Under the pieces are notes generated by a model. The model did not search any database. It saw only the letters and a list, made by a program, of their open reading frames with translations, and was not told where the DNA came from. 64,000 bases of DNA, from contig CAJINV010000001.1 of the NCBI GenBank assembly GCA_905178155.1, positions 4,692,747-4,756,746 on the forward strand, written 5' to 3'. The translations under genes were made by a program, and so were the position numbers. This DNA comes from Amoebophrya sp. A120. Lineage: Eukaryota > Sar > Dinophyceae > Syndiniales > Amoebophryaceae. Below, piece after piece: positions 53,412-64,000 of this stretch (position 1 is the stretch's first letter; every line of letters starts with the position of its first letter).

Positions 53412-56400
53412 ATGGAGAGCAGGGGTGGCAGTTCGAGCTCAACTGCAAAATGGCCCCCGGGACGCTTCTGCACCACGCTCAAGTTGCAAAAAGAAGAGCA
53501 AAGGGGAAAACTACCGGTCGTGGGCGTTCGGCTACCAGAAGAAAAAAGCAGAAGCTTTTCATCTTCCACTTCGCAGAATTTTGTATTCCCGAGCAGGACC
53601 TCGTTTGTACGCAGCGCCTGTGCGGAAGACAGGAATACCACAAGAAAACAAGAGGAGCAATGTTTTCTGCAAGAGGTCAAAGAACAACGCGAGTGCGTGC
53701 GCGCAAATGCGTCTTGTCATGCAGGGAGAACAGGACAAGACATGGTTTGCCGTTCCCTCGGGAAAAAGCCGCCAGAGATTTGTTTCTACAACTTGCGCAC
53801 TCAGGATTATCAGAAATCCCCCGCTGAAATAAAGAGAAGAAAAGTACCGGCTCGTGAGGACGATCATCATGGAAGAAGTCGCAGCAACTGCCAGCATCTT
53901 CCCGGCGGGGCCGAACAGGACAGTCCGACGCAGTGCGTTACGAATCGGGACGAAGCAATGCCAAGGGACTTAGTCGGGTCTGTCAAGAATGCGAGCGCTT
54001 CGCAGAACGACACGATCTACTTGGAAAGCGGATGCGCTTGTCATGAAGATTTGGAAAGACGACAGGCTGCAACAACATCGGGCATGAGTGAAGACGGAGA
54101 AATAGTTAATAGCGCAGATAATTTGCAGCGTCACGACTGTAGCCTCGAAGCGCATGTGAATTCAAAACCGGGTGAAGAACACAGTGGGGCGTCATCCTCT
54201 TGCACTACCATCTCCCAAAAATTGCGGTTCAGCTGCTGGAAGAGGAGGCGGAACTCGACAAGCGGAGGCCAACCGGTTCTGCATAGGTTTTTCGTCGAGC
54301 GGTCAGAGCAGGCAGTGAAGGCGACGAAGATGACGAAGCGAGGGGTCGAGACAGTAACGAGCGATGCTCGGTGCAGAGCCGCGGTTGCAACGGTTCATGG
54401 AAGAGAAACAAGCCGAGATAGTTATTCCGACAGAAAGATAGTCCAGAAACAGAAACTATTTGCTGCTGAATGTCAATGTTGTCCGCAAAAAAAGGCGCGA
54501 GGAGAAAATACGAGAAAGGAAGGCGCTCGGCGTGTACGCTCCAGGAATAAAGACGACGGCGGACATCACGAGGCGAATTCTACTTCTTTAGGCAACTACT
54601 ATAGCAGTGTTGTCCGTGTCTCATCGACGACATTTGACCGCCACTTAGAAACCGACGAGGCACGGCCAGCAGAAACAAGAAGTCACGTTCGGCGTTGGAG
54701 GATTCCGCCTGTTAGCCGTCGAAAAGAACAAACTACACATCTAGAGGGCGATACAGCGCAACCGCAGTCCAGCCGAGAGAAGAACGGAATAAAGATAGAG
54801 AAGCAAAAGAACAGAAGGAAACCGGGGGCAGTTATTGCACGGCTAGAGAACATCAAACGCCACCACAAAGACATGAACATGTTCCTTTTCCTCCGTTCCT
54901 TCCTGCTCCTCCTCCTAGCCTACTCAAGCGTTATATTCGTCGCTGCCTTCGACGTGGTCACGATCAGCCACCGCGCCCAGGTCGTGAAGATCGACATTGC
55001 CGCCACCTGCCCCTGCGAGTCGGAGGAACTGCCGTGCTATGACGCGTCCGCCGCCGAGGGGGAGGTGCAGTGCAAGGCCCCCATTTTCACCGTGTCGGAG
55101 ATTGCCTCGGCCGCTGCGAACGGGCAGGTGCTGCTCCGGTGCGGCACGCTGCTGGACTGCATCGAGGTGAAACTGGTGTCGGAAAACCAGCAGCAGCAAC
55201 TGGTGCCGAAACAGCTGTTGGAAAGGTCCCGTTTATCTCAGTTCCGGTACGAAACGGCGCCGGTGCTGGACTCCTACGGAATCGAAACCACACAGAAGAA
55301 CCGCATTGAGTACTCCCGCTGGACCTACATCGGCTGCTTTTCCGCCCAGGACGTGACGGCGGACCACCGCGCGAACCCGCCCGCACAGGCCTACGACCCG
55401 AACGCGTGCATCGAGTTTTGCACGGGGCCGGGCGGAATGAAGTACAACGAGTACTACGAGCAGCAGAAGCAGGTCACCATCGGCATCTCCAAGCTCTCGT
55501 GCGCCTGCGTCGTCGAGTCCATGCAGCTCTTCACCGAGGACAAGTTTCACACGATGTGCACGCAGCCCTGCTTGCCCAGCTTTTCGAACCCACTCTGCGG
55601 CGGCGACGGCGACGCGCAGACCGACTACTGGGGGCTGTTCATGGAGTACGAATTCCAGTCCTTTGGCTCGTCGGGAGCGTATGATGTGTGGCGGTACATG
55701 TGGTACACGGTTGTCGTGATCAAAGACAGCACCATCGACGCCAATGGCCAACTACTGCAGATTGGCGCACAGCAAGTCGTGCCGGAAAGATACTACTTGC
55801 ACTGCGCAAACGAACAGGGAGCGGCGGTATCTATACGATGAATGATATCAACATCTGATTGTAGTTTTTTGAGCGACGGATGGAAAATAAAAGGCGACTC
55901 TTTCATCAGTGCGACAGAGGAAAATGTCATGCTTCTGATCGTCGCACTTACTACATCTACTGCGAAATTCATCTATCTCTATCTTTTCATGACAAAACTG
56001 ATCAGGTGTTCCAGAACCAGATCCAGATCAGGAACGTGATGCTGTACGGGTTGGAATACGACACCACGGGATCGCGGCTGGTTGCTCTCGCCCTGCCGAA
56101 CAACGTCGGGCGCACACCCGTGGTGACGCAGAACACGGATGACAAATGGCGGTACCGGCTGACCACGGTCGAAATCGACGAGACGGATCGCATATGGATT
56201 GCAAATATGTCTGGGTCTGGAAGATTCCGGGATTTGTGATGCATATTTTGTATGACCCATGATGCTTGTAATGCATGATCTAGCATCACAGATTTTTAGA
56301 GGGCTTTCTGATGCCCATTCTGCATGAGAAATGCCCTCTCCGCGTAACACAAACTGGACTCCTGTTGCTGGTCACGCAATACAGATTTTCTTGGAATCCA

Positions 56401-59400
56401 AAGACAGCATGACAAGTTGCAATCTTCCAGACCCAGACATTTTTGCATTTCATATCGCATGTATCCCAAGCTGACGCAGGTCGAGCACGAATTGAACGAC
56501 GAAAACTTGCAGTCCTTGCAGTACCTGTATCGGGCGAACTCGCAGGCGCAAGATAACCTGGTACAAGAACGCACGTTGTCGTGTGTGATAGCTTTCTTGT
56601 ACCCAAAGAATGCTCATGGTCTCTTGCTTTTTCGATGCCTTATCCGCAGATGAGGAAAAAAATTCAAGATCTACAGCTATCTGATATAAAAACCAAAAAA
56701 TCTTCAGGTTTTCACGGGCGTTTCCTGCATCATTTCTGGTTACATTCGGAGCTACGCGATCACGCAGGTGGACAAGAATGACAAGCGGAACGATCGGTTT
56801 TTTCTCTTTTCCATGCAGGAAGACGCGGGCACCGGCGGCTTAGCCAGGGTGAAGCTGATCCACCAGCAGCCGCTTGGGTTCAAGGCACTACAGCTCTACG
56901 GAAACACGAGGTACGGGACGATTTCCTGTGTGGGGCCGATGAACGGGGACATGATGTATGTGGTGTTGGGCTATCTATGTATTGTAAAAATGTCTGGCTC
57001 TGGAAGGTTGCAACTTGTAATGCTAATTCTGGATCGTGCAAAAATCTGTGTTGCATGAATGCCAAAAGCTGTCCACTTTTGACCAAGTTGAGAGGAAGTT
57101 TCTCATGCAGGATAGGCATGATACGGATCTCACAGAATCTGCCATGCTAGGTCTCGCATTCCAGACCTCATGGCTCATGCAAAACGTGCATGACAACGAC
57201 AAGTCTCAGAATCTTCCAGACCCAGACACTTTTGCATTTGATACTATCTGTTCGAAGACGATCGCGATCCAAACAACAAGCAAACCCGGTGGACCTCCTA
57301 CTACGACGAGAGCAACAAGGCCACTGGACGGTAACTAATATGACGTCTGTTATCAATGATGCGAAAAAAGAATTCAGTCTTGTGGAAAACTTTGCTTGCA
57401 GCAGATTATTCATGCTTTTGTTATCATCTATCACTCACACTATTTTGTTCCACTTCACCTCCCTGTCATCTGTTCTCCTTCTGACACAGGTATTTCGGGC
57501 AGCAGATCATCAGTGGATTTCACGTGTACCCTGGTGGTGGCGCCTCGGGGCCCCGGAACAGTACCTTTCTCTCCTACCGAAACTACCCGGAGTCCGTTGC
57601 GCGGGACCGGCCGAGGTTGGAGACGGCGTACAGCGTGTTGCAGATCAACGCCTACAGTGGGTCCACCGACAAATGGTGCCAAGTGGAAGCGTGCGAGACC
57701 GGCGACCTGCACCGCTCCATCGACCCCGACGTGCCCTACGCAAACCTGTTCAACGCGGAGGCCGGATTTCCCTTGGTCCTGTCCGCGCCGAAAATTGAGC
57801 ACGCGCGGTTCACCATCGAGGGGCTCTTTCTGCGGATCGTGTTCAATATGGAGACCACGCGCGGGGCCATTCCGATCGACACGGACGGGAATCGGCTCCC
57901 GGATCGACTGGATCAAACGAAGGACCTATTACAGCGAAAAATGCCCCCACCCCGGAAATTTGCAAAAGTTTCTGATGCAAAGCTTCCAAATGAAAGCTTT
58001 TTGTCTTGCATGAAAGGACTACGAGCCTTTCTGATGCAGAGTCTAGGTGTGCAAGGTATCTTTTGCATAACAGATCTGCCTGCTGTTGGACTCCTTTGCA
58101 ATACAAATTTGAGCTATTCAGCATGGCAAATTTGTGATGCTGATATATGCAAGACGGCGAATGTTTCCATTGGAAAGATTTGCAATACAAATGCTGCCAA
58201 GTGCTGGGGAGGAGGCATTTTTCATTGTAATAGCACCGGTCCGGCGGGGCGAAGTTCGACTGCGCGGAGGTGTTGGTGCCCGAGACCATTGCCTTGATTG
58301 GGACGTATCCGGAAACCAGCTGTGTGTGGAAGGACGACGTGAGCGAGGGGGGCGGCGAGACGTTGGAAGTTGAGTTCGGGACCATGGCGGACTTGAAGCT
58401 CGGGGACGAAATCGAACTGCTCGCTGACCGAGTGTTTGCAAAGCCAGAGTGCAGGGTATGATAGTATCCGTGTTTTGTACTACTTACCATACGTTTTGTT
58501 GATCATGGGGTCAGGCCGATGGTTCTTTTCTTTTCGCATGTTCTTCACCCTGGTGCAACAACATCTACTGAGATTGTCATACTATCTTCCATCAATCGCA
58601 CGATAATAGATTAACATGTCTTATTCCAGCAAAGAAACTTTTTCCCAAAAAGAATTTCCACACATCGTCAGACCCCCGGCGATTTTTCCACGTGCGAGTT
58701 TTCCCCGGCCGCGGTCGGCGAGGGTGCCGTCGTGTCCCTTCCCCACCCCTTACTCGCGCCCGTGGTTTCCGTGGTGCCAAAGGACGGCACGTTTTCGATC
58801 GACAGTTGCGGCAGCATCACGCTGAAAGCCGACGAGACCAAGCGGACGGGCCGCTCCGCGGTGTACCTGTGGGAGCTGGACGACAGTGACGGGGTCCCGT
58901 ACGTGAGCCTGAACACGGTCTCCTCCGCAATGAATCAAACCAGGTACGCCATCCTGCATATCGCAAGAAAAAAGTGTTACAGTTACACATTGTGTTGCAG
59001 GCCAAGCAAGACAGACAAGCTCTGTCATGCCGGATATGCATAGCGGCCTCGCTTAATAGGTGTTTTCCCGTAGGATTTCCGCATTACAAGTTTTCTCTCT
59101 CATGCAGAGGAATTTGTGTTGCTGAATTGACTACAAATGTGTAACTGTAACACTTTTTTCGTGGGATACTGCAGCAGCGCATGGCCGAAACCACGACCGG
59201 CACGCTGGAGATCTGCGTGGAGTGCATGCCCCAAGGGTTCCGCTACAACATGAAGGTGTCCGTGACCAGCGAGTGGGGCATGACGAGCACGTTGGCGTTC
59301 GTGATCGAGAAGGCGGACTACCCCGCGCCGACCATCCGGACCGGGAGCTGGAGCAGTCCGACGAACCGGTTGACGTCGCAGGCGATCCGGATCGACACGG

Positions 59401-62400
59401 AGATCCGGCAGAGCGAGTGCGCGGTGGGGGACCAGCAGCTGTCCTGCAACTGGGAGTGCGAGTCGCACAACCCGGACTGGACGCCGAACGGAGTAAGTAC
59501 CACCATATCAAATGCAAAAATGTCTGGGTCTGGAAGAGTGCAGGACTTGTCATGCACATTTTGCATGACCCATGATATCTGTGATGCATGCCCTAGCATC
59601 ACAGATTTTTTGACGGCTTTCTGATGCCTATACTGCATGAGAGACGCCCTCTCCGCGAAGCAAGAAATGGACCTCTTTTGCTGATCATGCAATACAGATT
59701 CTGTGTACTTAGAATCCAGAGACAGCATCACAAGTTCCAACCTTCCAGACCCAGACACTTTTACATTTGATACACCATGGAGTGCGACAACAGTCTGTTC
59801 GAACCGGAGAAACTGCAGTTCCCGGTCTACGGACAGACCCTCGGGTATGGAAGTGTCAGAATCGAAATTGACACAATCGAAATGATTTGTCATGCATAAA
59901 TTATTGGATTCCAGTGCCCCCGGGGGCGAAGCCGGGTCACCAAGGTCCACTAGTCGTCTCAGTTCCGCGCTGAGGTGCCCACGACTAGGATAGCATGCGA
60001 ACTCCCCCAGGAGGCAACCTTCGCGTGTTCTCTCTTCCTCGTTTTCTTCCCATTGATCTCGGTTTAACTAACTAAAATACGTTCGAAATCGGTACACGAG
60101 GAAGGGAGGCCCATCTTTCATGATCGTCGTCTTTTCCTATTACAGAAACAAGATCCATCCCGTAGCGCGGTCCCCTTAGTTTCTGCTCGTTTTCACAGAA
60201 GATCCTTTGACTCATGAACAGCTGAGGAACTCCAGCACTGTTTCACTTAAGTAGCTATTCCCCACCCTGCCCAGCGATTCTCCCCCATGAATCACATTTC
60301 TACCCGCCCTTCCGTCGTCCCCCGTGTGCGTCCTCGTCGTTGTGGTTTCGTCTAGCTAATTTTCCTGGCCGAATACCTTTACTTAGCACGGCTCCGCCAC
60401 CACCGGTTCTTTTGCATGAGGGTGGAAGAGATTTTCTCATAGCACGTCCAAAGTCTACCAGTCAAGCAAGTAAGCCCCCCAATACCGGACCCCGCTTCCC
60501 CCCTTAGATATGCGTTTCGTGATGTGTTTGCGGCCTAGCTAAGCATACCAGTTGTGTCGGAACCGCATCCCGGTTCCAGGGGTTAGCATTTGTTCCCTTC
60601 GTGGTCGGTTCTGCCACCCGGCAGTTCTTTCCAACCCCTGTCTGTTTCCCCTTTATATATTAGTGGCCCCCGTGTTGTCGTTCGTAAGGTCTGCAACCCA
60701 TAATAGCCGCGCACCAGGGCTAGGTGTTCCCGTTGTTTCTCCGAATGTGAAGGATCGCGCACGCTTTCGGGGGGGCAATTGCGTGCCGCAAGTCAGACAC
60801 TTTGCAGAGAAACGCCACGGCGCTCGTTTTCGTTAAATGGAAAAAGGAAAGCGATAACAGGCCCGGCAGTGGCCGCAGGTCATGAGCACAGACAGCAACG
60901 AAGGGCCTACGCATTCAGGTCATGAGCATGGCGACAGCAGGCACCAAAGAAATGCGCCACGGGCTGACTATCGTAATTATGCGGACTCGCGCCCCCCTCT
61001 CGTCGCCTTTCTTCTGTGCGTTCCTTCGCCCATTCCAAGAGATGGCTCGGAGTTTTTTTTTGTCTTTCTTTCCTCTTTTCCCAACCTGTCCATCCTCTGG
61101 GGCGTGCCTGATTATGAGATAGCTACTTAAAATTTTTTCTACGACGAGAGCGGCCTGGCTTCGTCGTCCTTTTTCCTTTTTTTCGTTGCCCGCTCCATTG
61201 TCTTTTGCATGGCACACGAATGCGACACGCATCGAACGTTGCTCGGTTTTCTTTCAGGTTTCTCTTGGCCTGTCGTCTGGTGCCCTCGGTCTGACTTTAG
61301 ACATCTCACCCAATAGATTAAGCGATAGGACATGCGAAGGAAGTAGATGAGATTTTGCATTTGGCGCAAAGGCTCCCGCCCGCAGGCTCCCACCCGCCTG
61401 GCGCCCTCGGTTTCCTGCGCCTCCGGGCGCCTGAGACGGTTGCCCTGCGGTCATGATTTTTGCTTCTGCATTTGAGGAACGACAGCTACGGCCATGATCG
61501 CTCTCTTTGCATTGCTTATCGCTTTCCTTCAATCTCAAATAAAAGCGGCGCCTACCCCCCGTCTCCCTCGGTCTTCTTTCGTGCCAAAATGGTGTTGGTT
61601 CCGCCTTGGTGGGGATCAGCCGAGCTACTTATCGCGAACCCAAAAAAATATCGAAAGTCTGTCTGAATTTTGTCTGTCCAAACCCATTGCTATTTGCATT
61701 GGTTCCATTTGCATTCCTCCTCCTCGGCCCCTGGATCCCTTACCCTGGTTCACCGGTAGTGCCCCCCCCGGGTCTTGGACGTGCCTTCTACTCCTGCGGC
61801 GGATGACTTGTCTCCTAAACGCACCAGGTTTCAGAATCGTACGCTCCCGCTACATTAGGTTCCAGTCTTAAAATTGCCCGGGAACTCACCACCCGGGATC
61901 GGACATTCAACTTTCACATTCACATTCACATTCACATTGGATTCCAGTGCGAACCCAGTTTCTAAGTGGCGCATGACAAATTCTGGCGGTGCCTAAATCC
62001 AGTTTGTGCTGCTGTTTGGGCAAAGAAGGCTGATTCTCTCATGCTGCTCTAGCAGCTCGAGATATGACCCCAGACAGGCTTACAATCGGCCTCACTTGCC
62101 TGCTCTGCAACACACGTATTTCGCGTCATGCATTCGATGCATCACAAGTTTTTCGATTTTGTCAATTTCGATCCTGACACTCCCATATCGGGATCCCGCG
62201 GTACACGTTCGCCCCGCCGACCTACTCCGCGGACGACATGGCCGCCGGACTGCAAAAATTCCACGAGTACCGGTTTCGCATCGTGTGCGTCGTGGTGCAG
62301 TCCGCCACCGACGTCGTCGCCAACACGGAGACGCAGCAGGGCCAGAACTATCAAAAGGAAAAATCCCCCCTCCCCATATCGAAACGAAGTTTCTGATGCT

Positions 62401-63941
62401 GGATTTCAATACACAAATCAGATTTGTCTTGCAGTAGAGGAATGCATGCATATGTCAAGCCTCAGTCGAGAGGTTTTGACGTAGGCGCCTCGCATGGCAA
62501 ACGTGTATGCTCTAAGCCAAACAGCATCACAAACCGCCTGCAAAATGCGGAGCGCTTTCTGGACTTGCCTTCTTGCAAGACAGACAGGATTTGAGGTCGC
62601 AAATGCGCATCGCAAATTTTGAGACGGATACGTTTTCGATATGGGGAAGGGGGATTTTTCCTTACGATAAGAACGCGGCCGAGGTGGTGGTGATCCGCGT
62701 GGAGCGCGCGCCGCTGAAGGTGCTGCTGTTCCCCAGTGGCACGGAGTTCCCGCAGAAGGGGACCACGATGGCGCTGAACGCGCGGTTCACCATGGACCCG
62801 GACTTGGAGGAGGTCTACCCGTGCCTGCTCGACCCCGGCAGTCTCGCCTGCAGCACGCTGCCCGACTTCGGGTACAGCGGTGACTTCACGTTTCGGTGCT
62901 GGAAGGTGACCCCGGCGGTGCAGAACCAGGGGGCGGAGATCGAGGCGGGGGACACCGTGTGCCCGGGGAACAACTACGTGGTGAAGGATGTGAACACGGT
63001 TTGCGCCGAGGGCAGCGAGATTCTGGACGCGGTGATGTGCGAGACCGCGGCCAACGAGTGCGGCCCCTACACGTGGAACCCGGTGAATCCCGACAACCCG
63101 GGGGAGCTGGGCGGGTGCTTCTTCCGCACCAACGAGAACGACGTGCAGTACAACGGGTTCGCGGTCCGCACCATTGAGGACGGCATGGCGGACCGGCGCC
63201 CGATCTGCTGGCACCTGCCGACCGCCGAAGTGGTGACCACCACCCCCGCGGGCACGACGGAGGTGACGGCGAGCGGCACGACGATGAGCCCCTGCTTCAC
63301 GCTGAACCTGGGCCCCGGGGCGAGCCCGATATCAAATGCAAAAATGACTGGGTCTGGAAGGATGCGAATTTCTGCTGCGCATTTCACAACACACACAAAT
63401 CTCTCATGCATAGGCAGCAAAAGGTGCCCACTTCCTGTCGCCAAAAAGGAGGATTTGTCATGCGGATTGCGCATTGCGGAAGGTTCTCGAAATCTGTGCT
63501 GCTAGGGCAGCCACGACAGACCTTCTGTGTCATGCAAAAAGAGCATGACCTTCTTCCAGACCCAGACATATTTGCATTTGATACCCGAACGGGGTGTACC
63601 AAACGCTGACGAACGGGAACATCGACGACTTATGCAAAGAAAAAAGTGTTACAGTTACACATTGCGTTGCAAAACATGCAAGACAGGCGACCTCTGTCAT
63701 GCGCAAAAAGCTTGCGAGTCTCGTTTCGTGTGTGTTTTGCCTTATGATCTCTGCAACGCAAGTTTTCTCCGTCATGCGAGGCAAATTTGTGATGCTGAAT
63801 TCACTACAAATGTGTAACTGTGACACTTTTTTCCCGTGATACGACTGGAAGTTGCGCGACTACACGCAGAGCGACGTGTGCACCCAGAAAGGCGGGGAGA
63901 ACGTGCCTGGGCTGGAGATCGGGTACAGCGTGACGATCAAC
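53412..63941 (+). CDS. Giant polycystin-1/REJ-like membrane protein, copy 2 (3' partial)
   Basis: Tandem paralogue of the gene at 21254. Visible exons: 53412-55826, 56006-56192, 56460-56560, 56708-56975, 57249-57330, 57490-57926, 58238-58455, 58672-58958, 59174-59505, 59778-59845, 62193-62348, 62675-63329, 63589-63630, 63847-63941; it continues past the window. All joins are in phase, and the product aligns with copy 1 from FDVVTISH through the WSC-like domain (RWTYIGCFSAQDV) and REJ-like repeats to ENVPGLEIGYSVTI. A signal-peptide-like helix lies at 54873-54950 (FLFLRSFLLLLLAYSSVIF), so translation may start at 54873. The 485 codons upstream are open, hydrophilic and unlike copy 1. Ten of its fourteen visible introns are introners (the last truncated); none of these introners is at a copy 1 intron position, except one a few bases away. 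Confidence 0.82.
56193..56454. mobile_element. Introner, family 1
   Basis: 262 bp; TIR core TCTGGGTCTGGAAG. TSD TCGCA (56188-56192, 56455-56459). Excision joins CGC A to TG TAT, matching copy 1 protein MYPKLT. Confidence 0.92.
56976..57243. mobile_element. Introner, family 1, inverted orientation
   Basis: 268 bp; TSD CTATC (56971-56975, 57244-57248). Excision joins GGC TAT C to TG TTC, matching the GYLF of copy 1. The right-hand interior, when reverse-complemented, resembles the left interior of the copies at 56193 and 59506, so this copy is flipped. Confidence 0.9.
57927..58232. mobile_element. Introner, family 4
   Basis: 306 bp; left end TATTACAGCGAAAAATGCCC, right end GGCATTTTTCATTGTAATA. 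Flanking 5-mers GGACC/GCACC differ at one base. Excision joins GAC C to GG TCC in frame. The insertion lies a few bases from the position of a canonical GTA-AG intron in copy 1. Confidence 0.86.
58959..59168. mobile_element. Introner, family 2
   Basis: 210 bp; left end TATCGCAAGAAAAAAGTGTT, right end AACACTTTTTTCGTGGGATA. TSD CTGCA (58954-58958, 59169-59173). Excision joins CTG CA to G CAG in frame. Confidence 0.9.
59506..59772. mobile_element. Introner, family 1
   Basis: 267 bp; starts TATCAAATGCAAAAATG, then TCTGGGTCTGGAAG. TSD CACCA (59501-59505, 59773-59777). Excision joins ACC A to TG GAG in frame. Confidence 0.92.
59846..62187. mobile_element. Introner, family 5, split by a nested retroelement
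   Basis: Introner ends are 59846-59916 and 61950-62187, with TIRs TATGGAAGTGTCAG and CTGACACTCCCATA. TSD TCGGG (59841-59845, 62188-62192). Excision joins CTC GGG to ATC CCG in frame. Without the insert it is 309 bp and aligns along its length with the introner hosting the LINE. Confidence 0.9.
59917..61935. mobile_element. Non-autonomous retroelement, 2.0 kb, hexamer tail
   Basis: Flanked by a perfect 14-bp duplication ATTGGATTCCAGTG (59903-59916, 61936-61949). The left end is a GC-rich near-palindrome (CCCCCGGGGG). The right end is a short (TTCACA)n array at about 61914-61935. No long coding frame is present. Variable-length TSD plus a simple-repeat 3' tail are hallmarks of SINE or LINE-derived insertions. 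No similarity to the LINE at 31233 was noticed. Confidence 0.78.
62349..62669. mobile_element. Introner, family 4
   Basis: 321 bp; left end TATCAAAAGGAAAAATCCCC, right end GGGGGATTTTTCCTTACGATA. TSD AGAAC (62344-62348, 62670-62674). Excision joins CAG AAC to GCG GCC in frame. Confidence 0.9.
63330..63583. mobile_element. Introner, family 1
   Basis: 254 bp; TSD CCCGA (63325-63329, 63584-63588). Excision joins CCG A to AC GGG in frame. Confidence 0.92.
63631..63841. mobile_element. Introner, family 2
   Basis: 211 bp; near-identical termini to the copy at 58959 and the same orientation. TSD CGACT (63626-63630, 63842-63846). Excision joins GAC T to GG AAG in frame. Confidence 0.92.
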
Positions 63942-64000
63942 TATCCTATGTAAAAACGTCTCCACCCCAGAGTCGAGTCAAGATGGGGAATCGGCTAGAC
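63942..64000. mobile_element. Introner, family 3, cut by window edge
   Basis: Starts TATCCTATGTAAAAACGTC, then CCACCCC, like the copy at 25676, directly after an in-frame ATC AAC. Its right end lies outside the window. Confidence 0.8.

Noticed and set aside
60552-60836. Short frames inside the 2-kb nested retroelement
   Set aside because: All under 130 codons with no recognisable domain; treated as non-coding.

Overview
This is eukaryotic nuclear DNA, most likely from a dinoflagellate and, by inference, a syndinian relative of Amoebophrya. Three observations support this. A perfect copy of the 22-nt dinoflagellate spliced leader lies at 31231-31252. All confidently called genes are on the + strand, as in the unidirectional gene arrays of dinoflagellates. 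Coding exons are interrupted by many introner-like elements with terminal inverted repeats (TIRs) and 5-bp target-site duplications (TSDs), as described for Amoebophrya.

Layout. 1-709: 3' end of a mitochondrial-type ribosomal protein uL22 gene. 1263-4058: seven-exon OST48 (DDOST) gene with two introners. 5034-8757: three-exon CLC-type chloride channel/transporter with an ankyrin-like tail. 10073-14601: Thr/Ala-rich, Cys-motif surface-protein candidate with one introner. 17320-19153: coiled-coil protein with one introner and a frameshifting 11-bp duplication. 21254-46806: giant polycystin-1/REJ-like membrane protein (13 exons, about 3818 aa). 48650-50406: nucleotidyltransferase-like protein. 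51788-52192: SDHAF3. 53412 to beyond the right edge: a tandem paralogue of the giant polycystin-like gene, riddled with introners.

The most notable structure is the 12.06-kb intron of the first polycystin-like gene (30963-43024). It is a roughly 308-bp introner into which an 11.7-kb non-LTR retrotransposon has inserted. The retrotransposon encodes an RS-rich ORF1 and an ORF2 with APE-like endonuclease, reverse transcriptase and RNase H. Its 5' end is the spliced leader, so this copy appears to have been reverse transcribed from a trans-spliced mRNA. A sister introner in the second polycystin-like gene (59846-62187) carries an unrelated 2.0-kb retroelement with a 14-bp TSD and a hexamer tail. 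Removing both inserts gives sister introners of 308 and 309 bp.

Sixteen introner copies were found, all inside genes. Each begins TAT(C/G or similar), ends ATA, and is flanked by a 5-bp TSD. Removing the element plus one TSD copy restores the reading frame exactly. Most cannot be fitted to GT-AG splice sites, whereas every ordinary intron resolved here begins GTA and ends AG. Copies occur in both orientations. The two tandem polycystin-like paralogues share no exactly matching intron position over the region visible in both, so intron turnover followed their duplication. I worked by eye; exon joins rest on reading-frame phase, homology to known families and alignment of the two paralogues.
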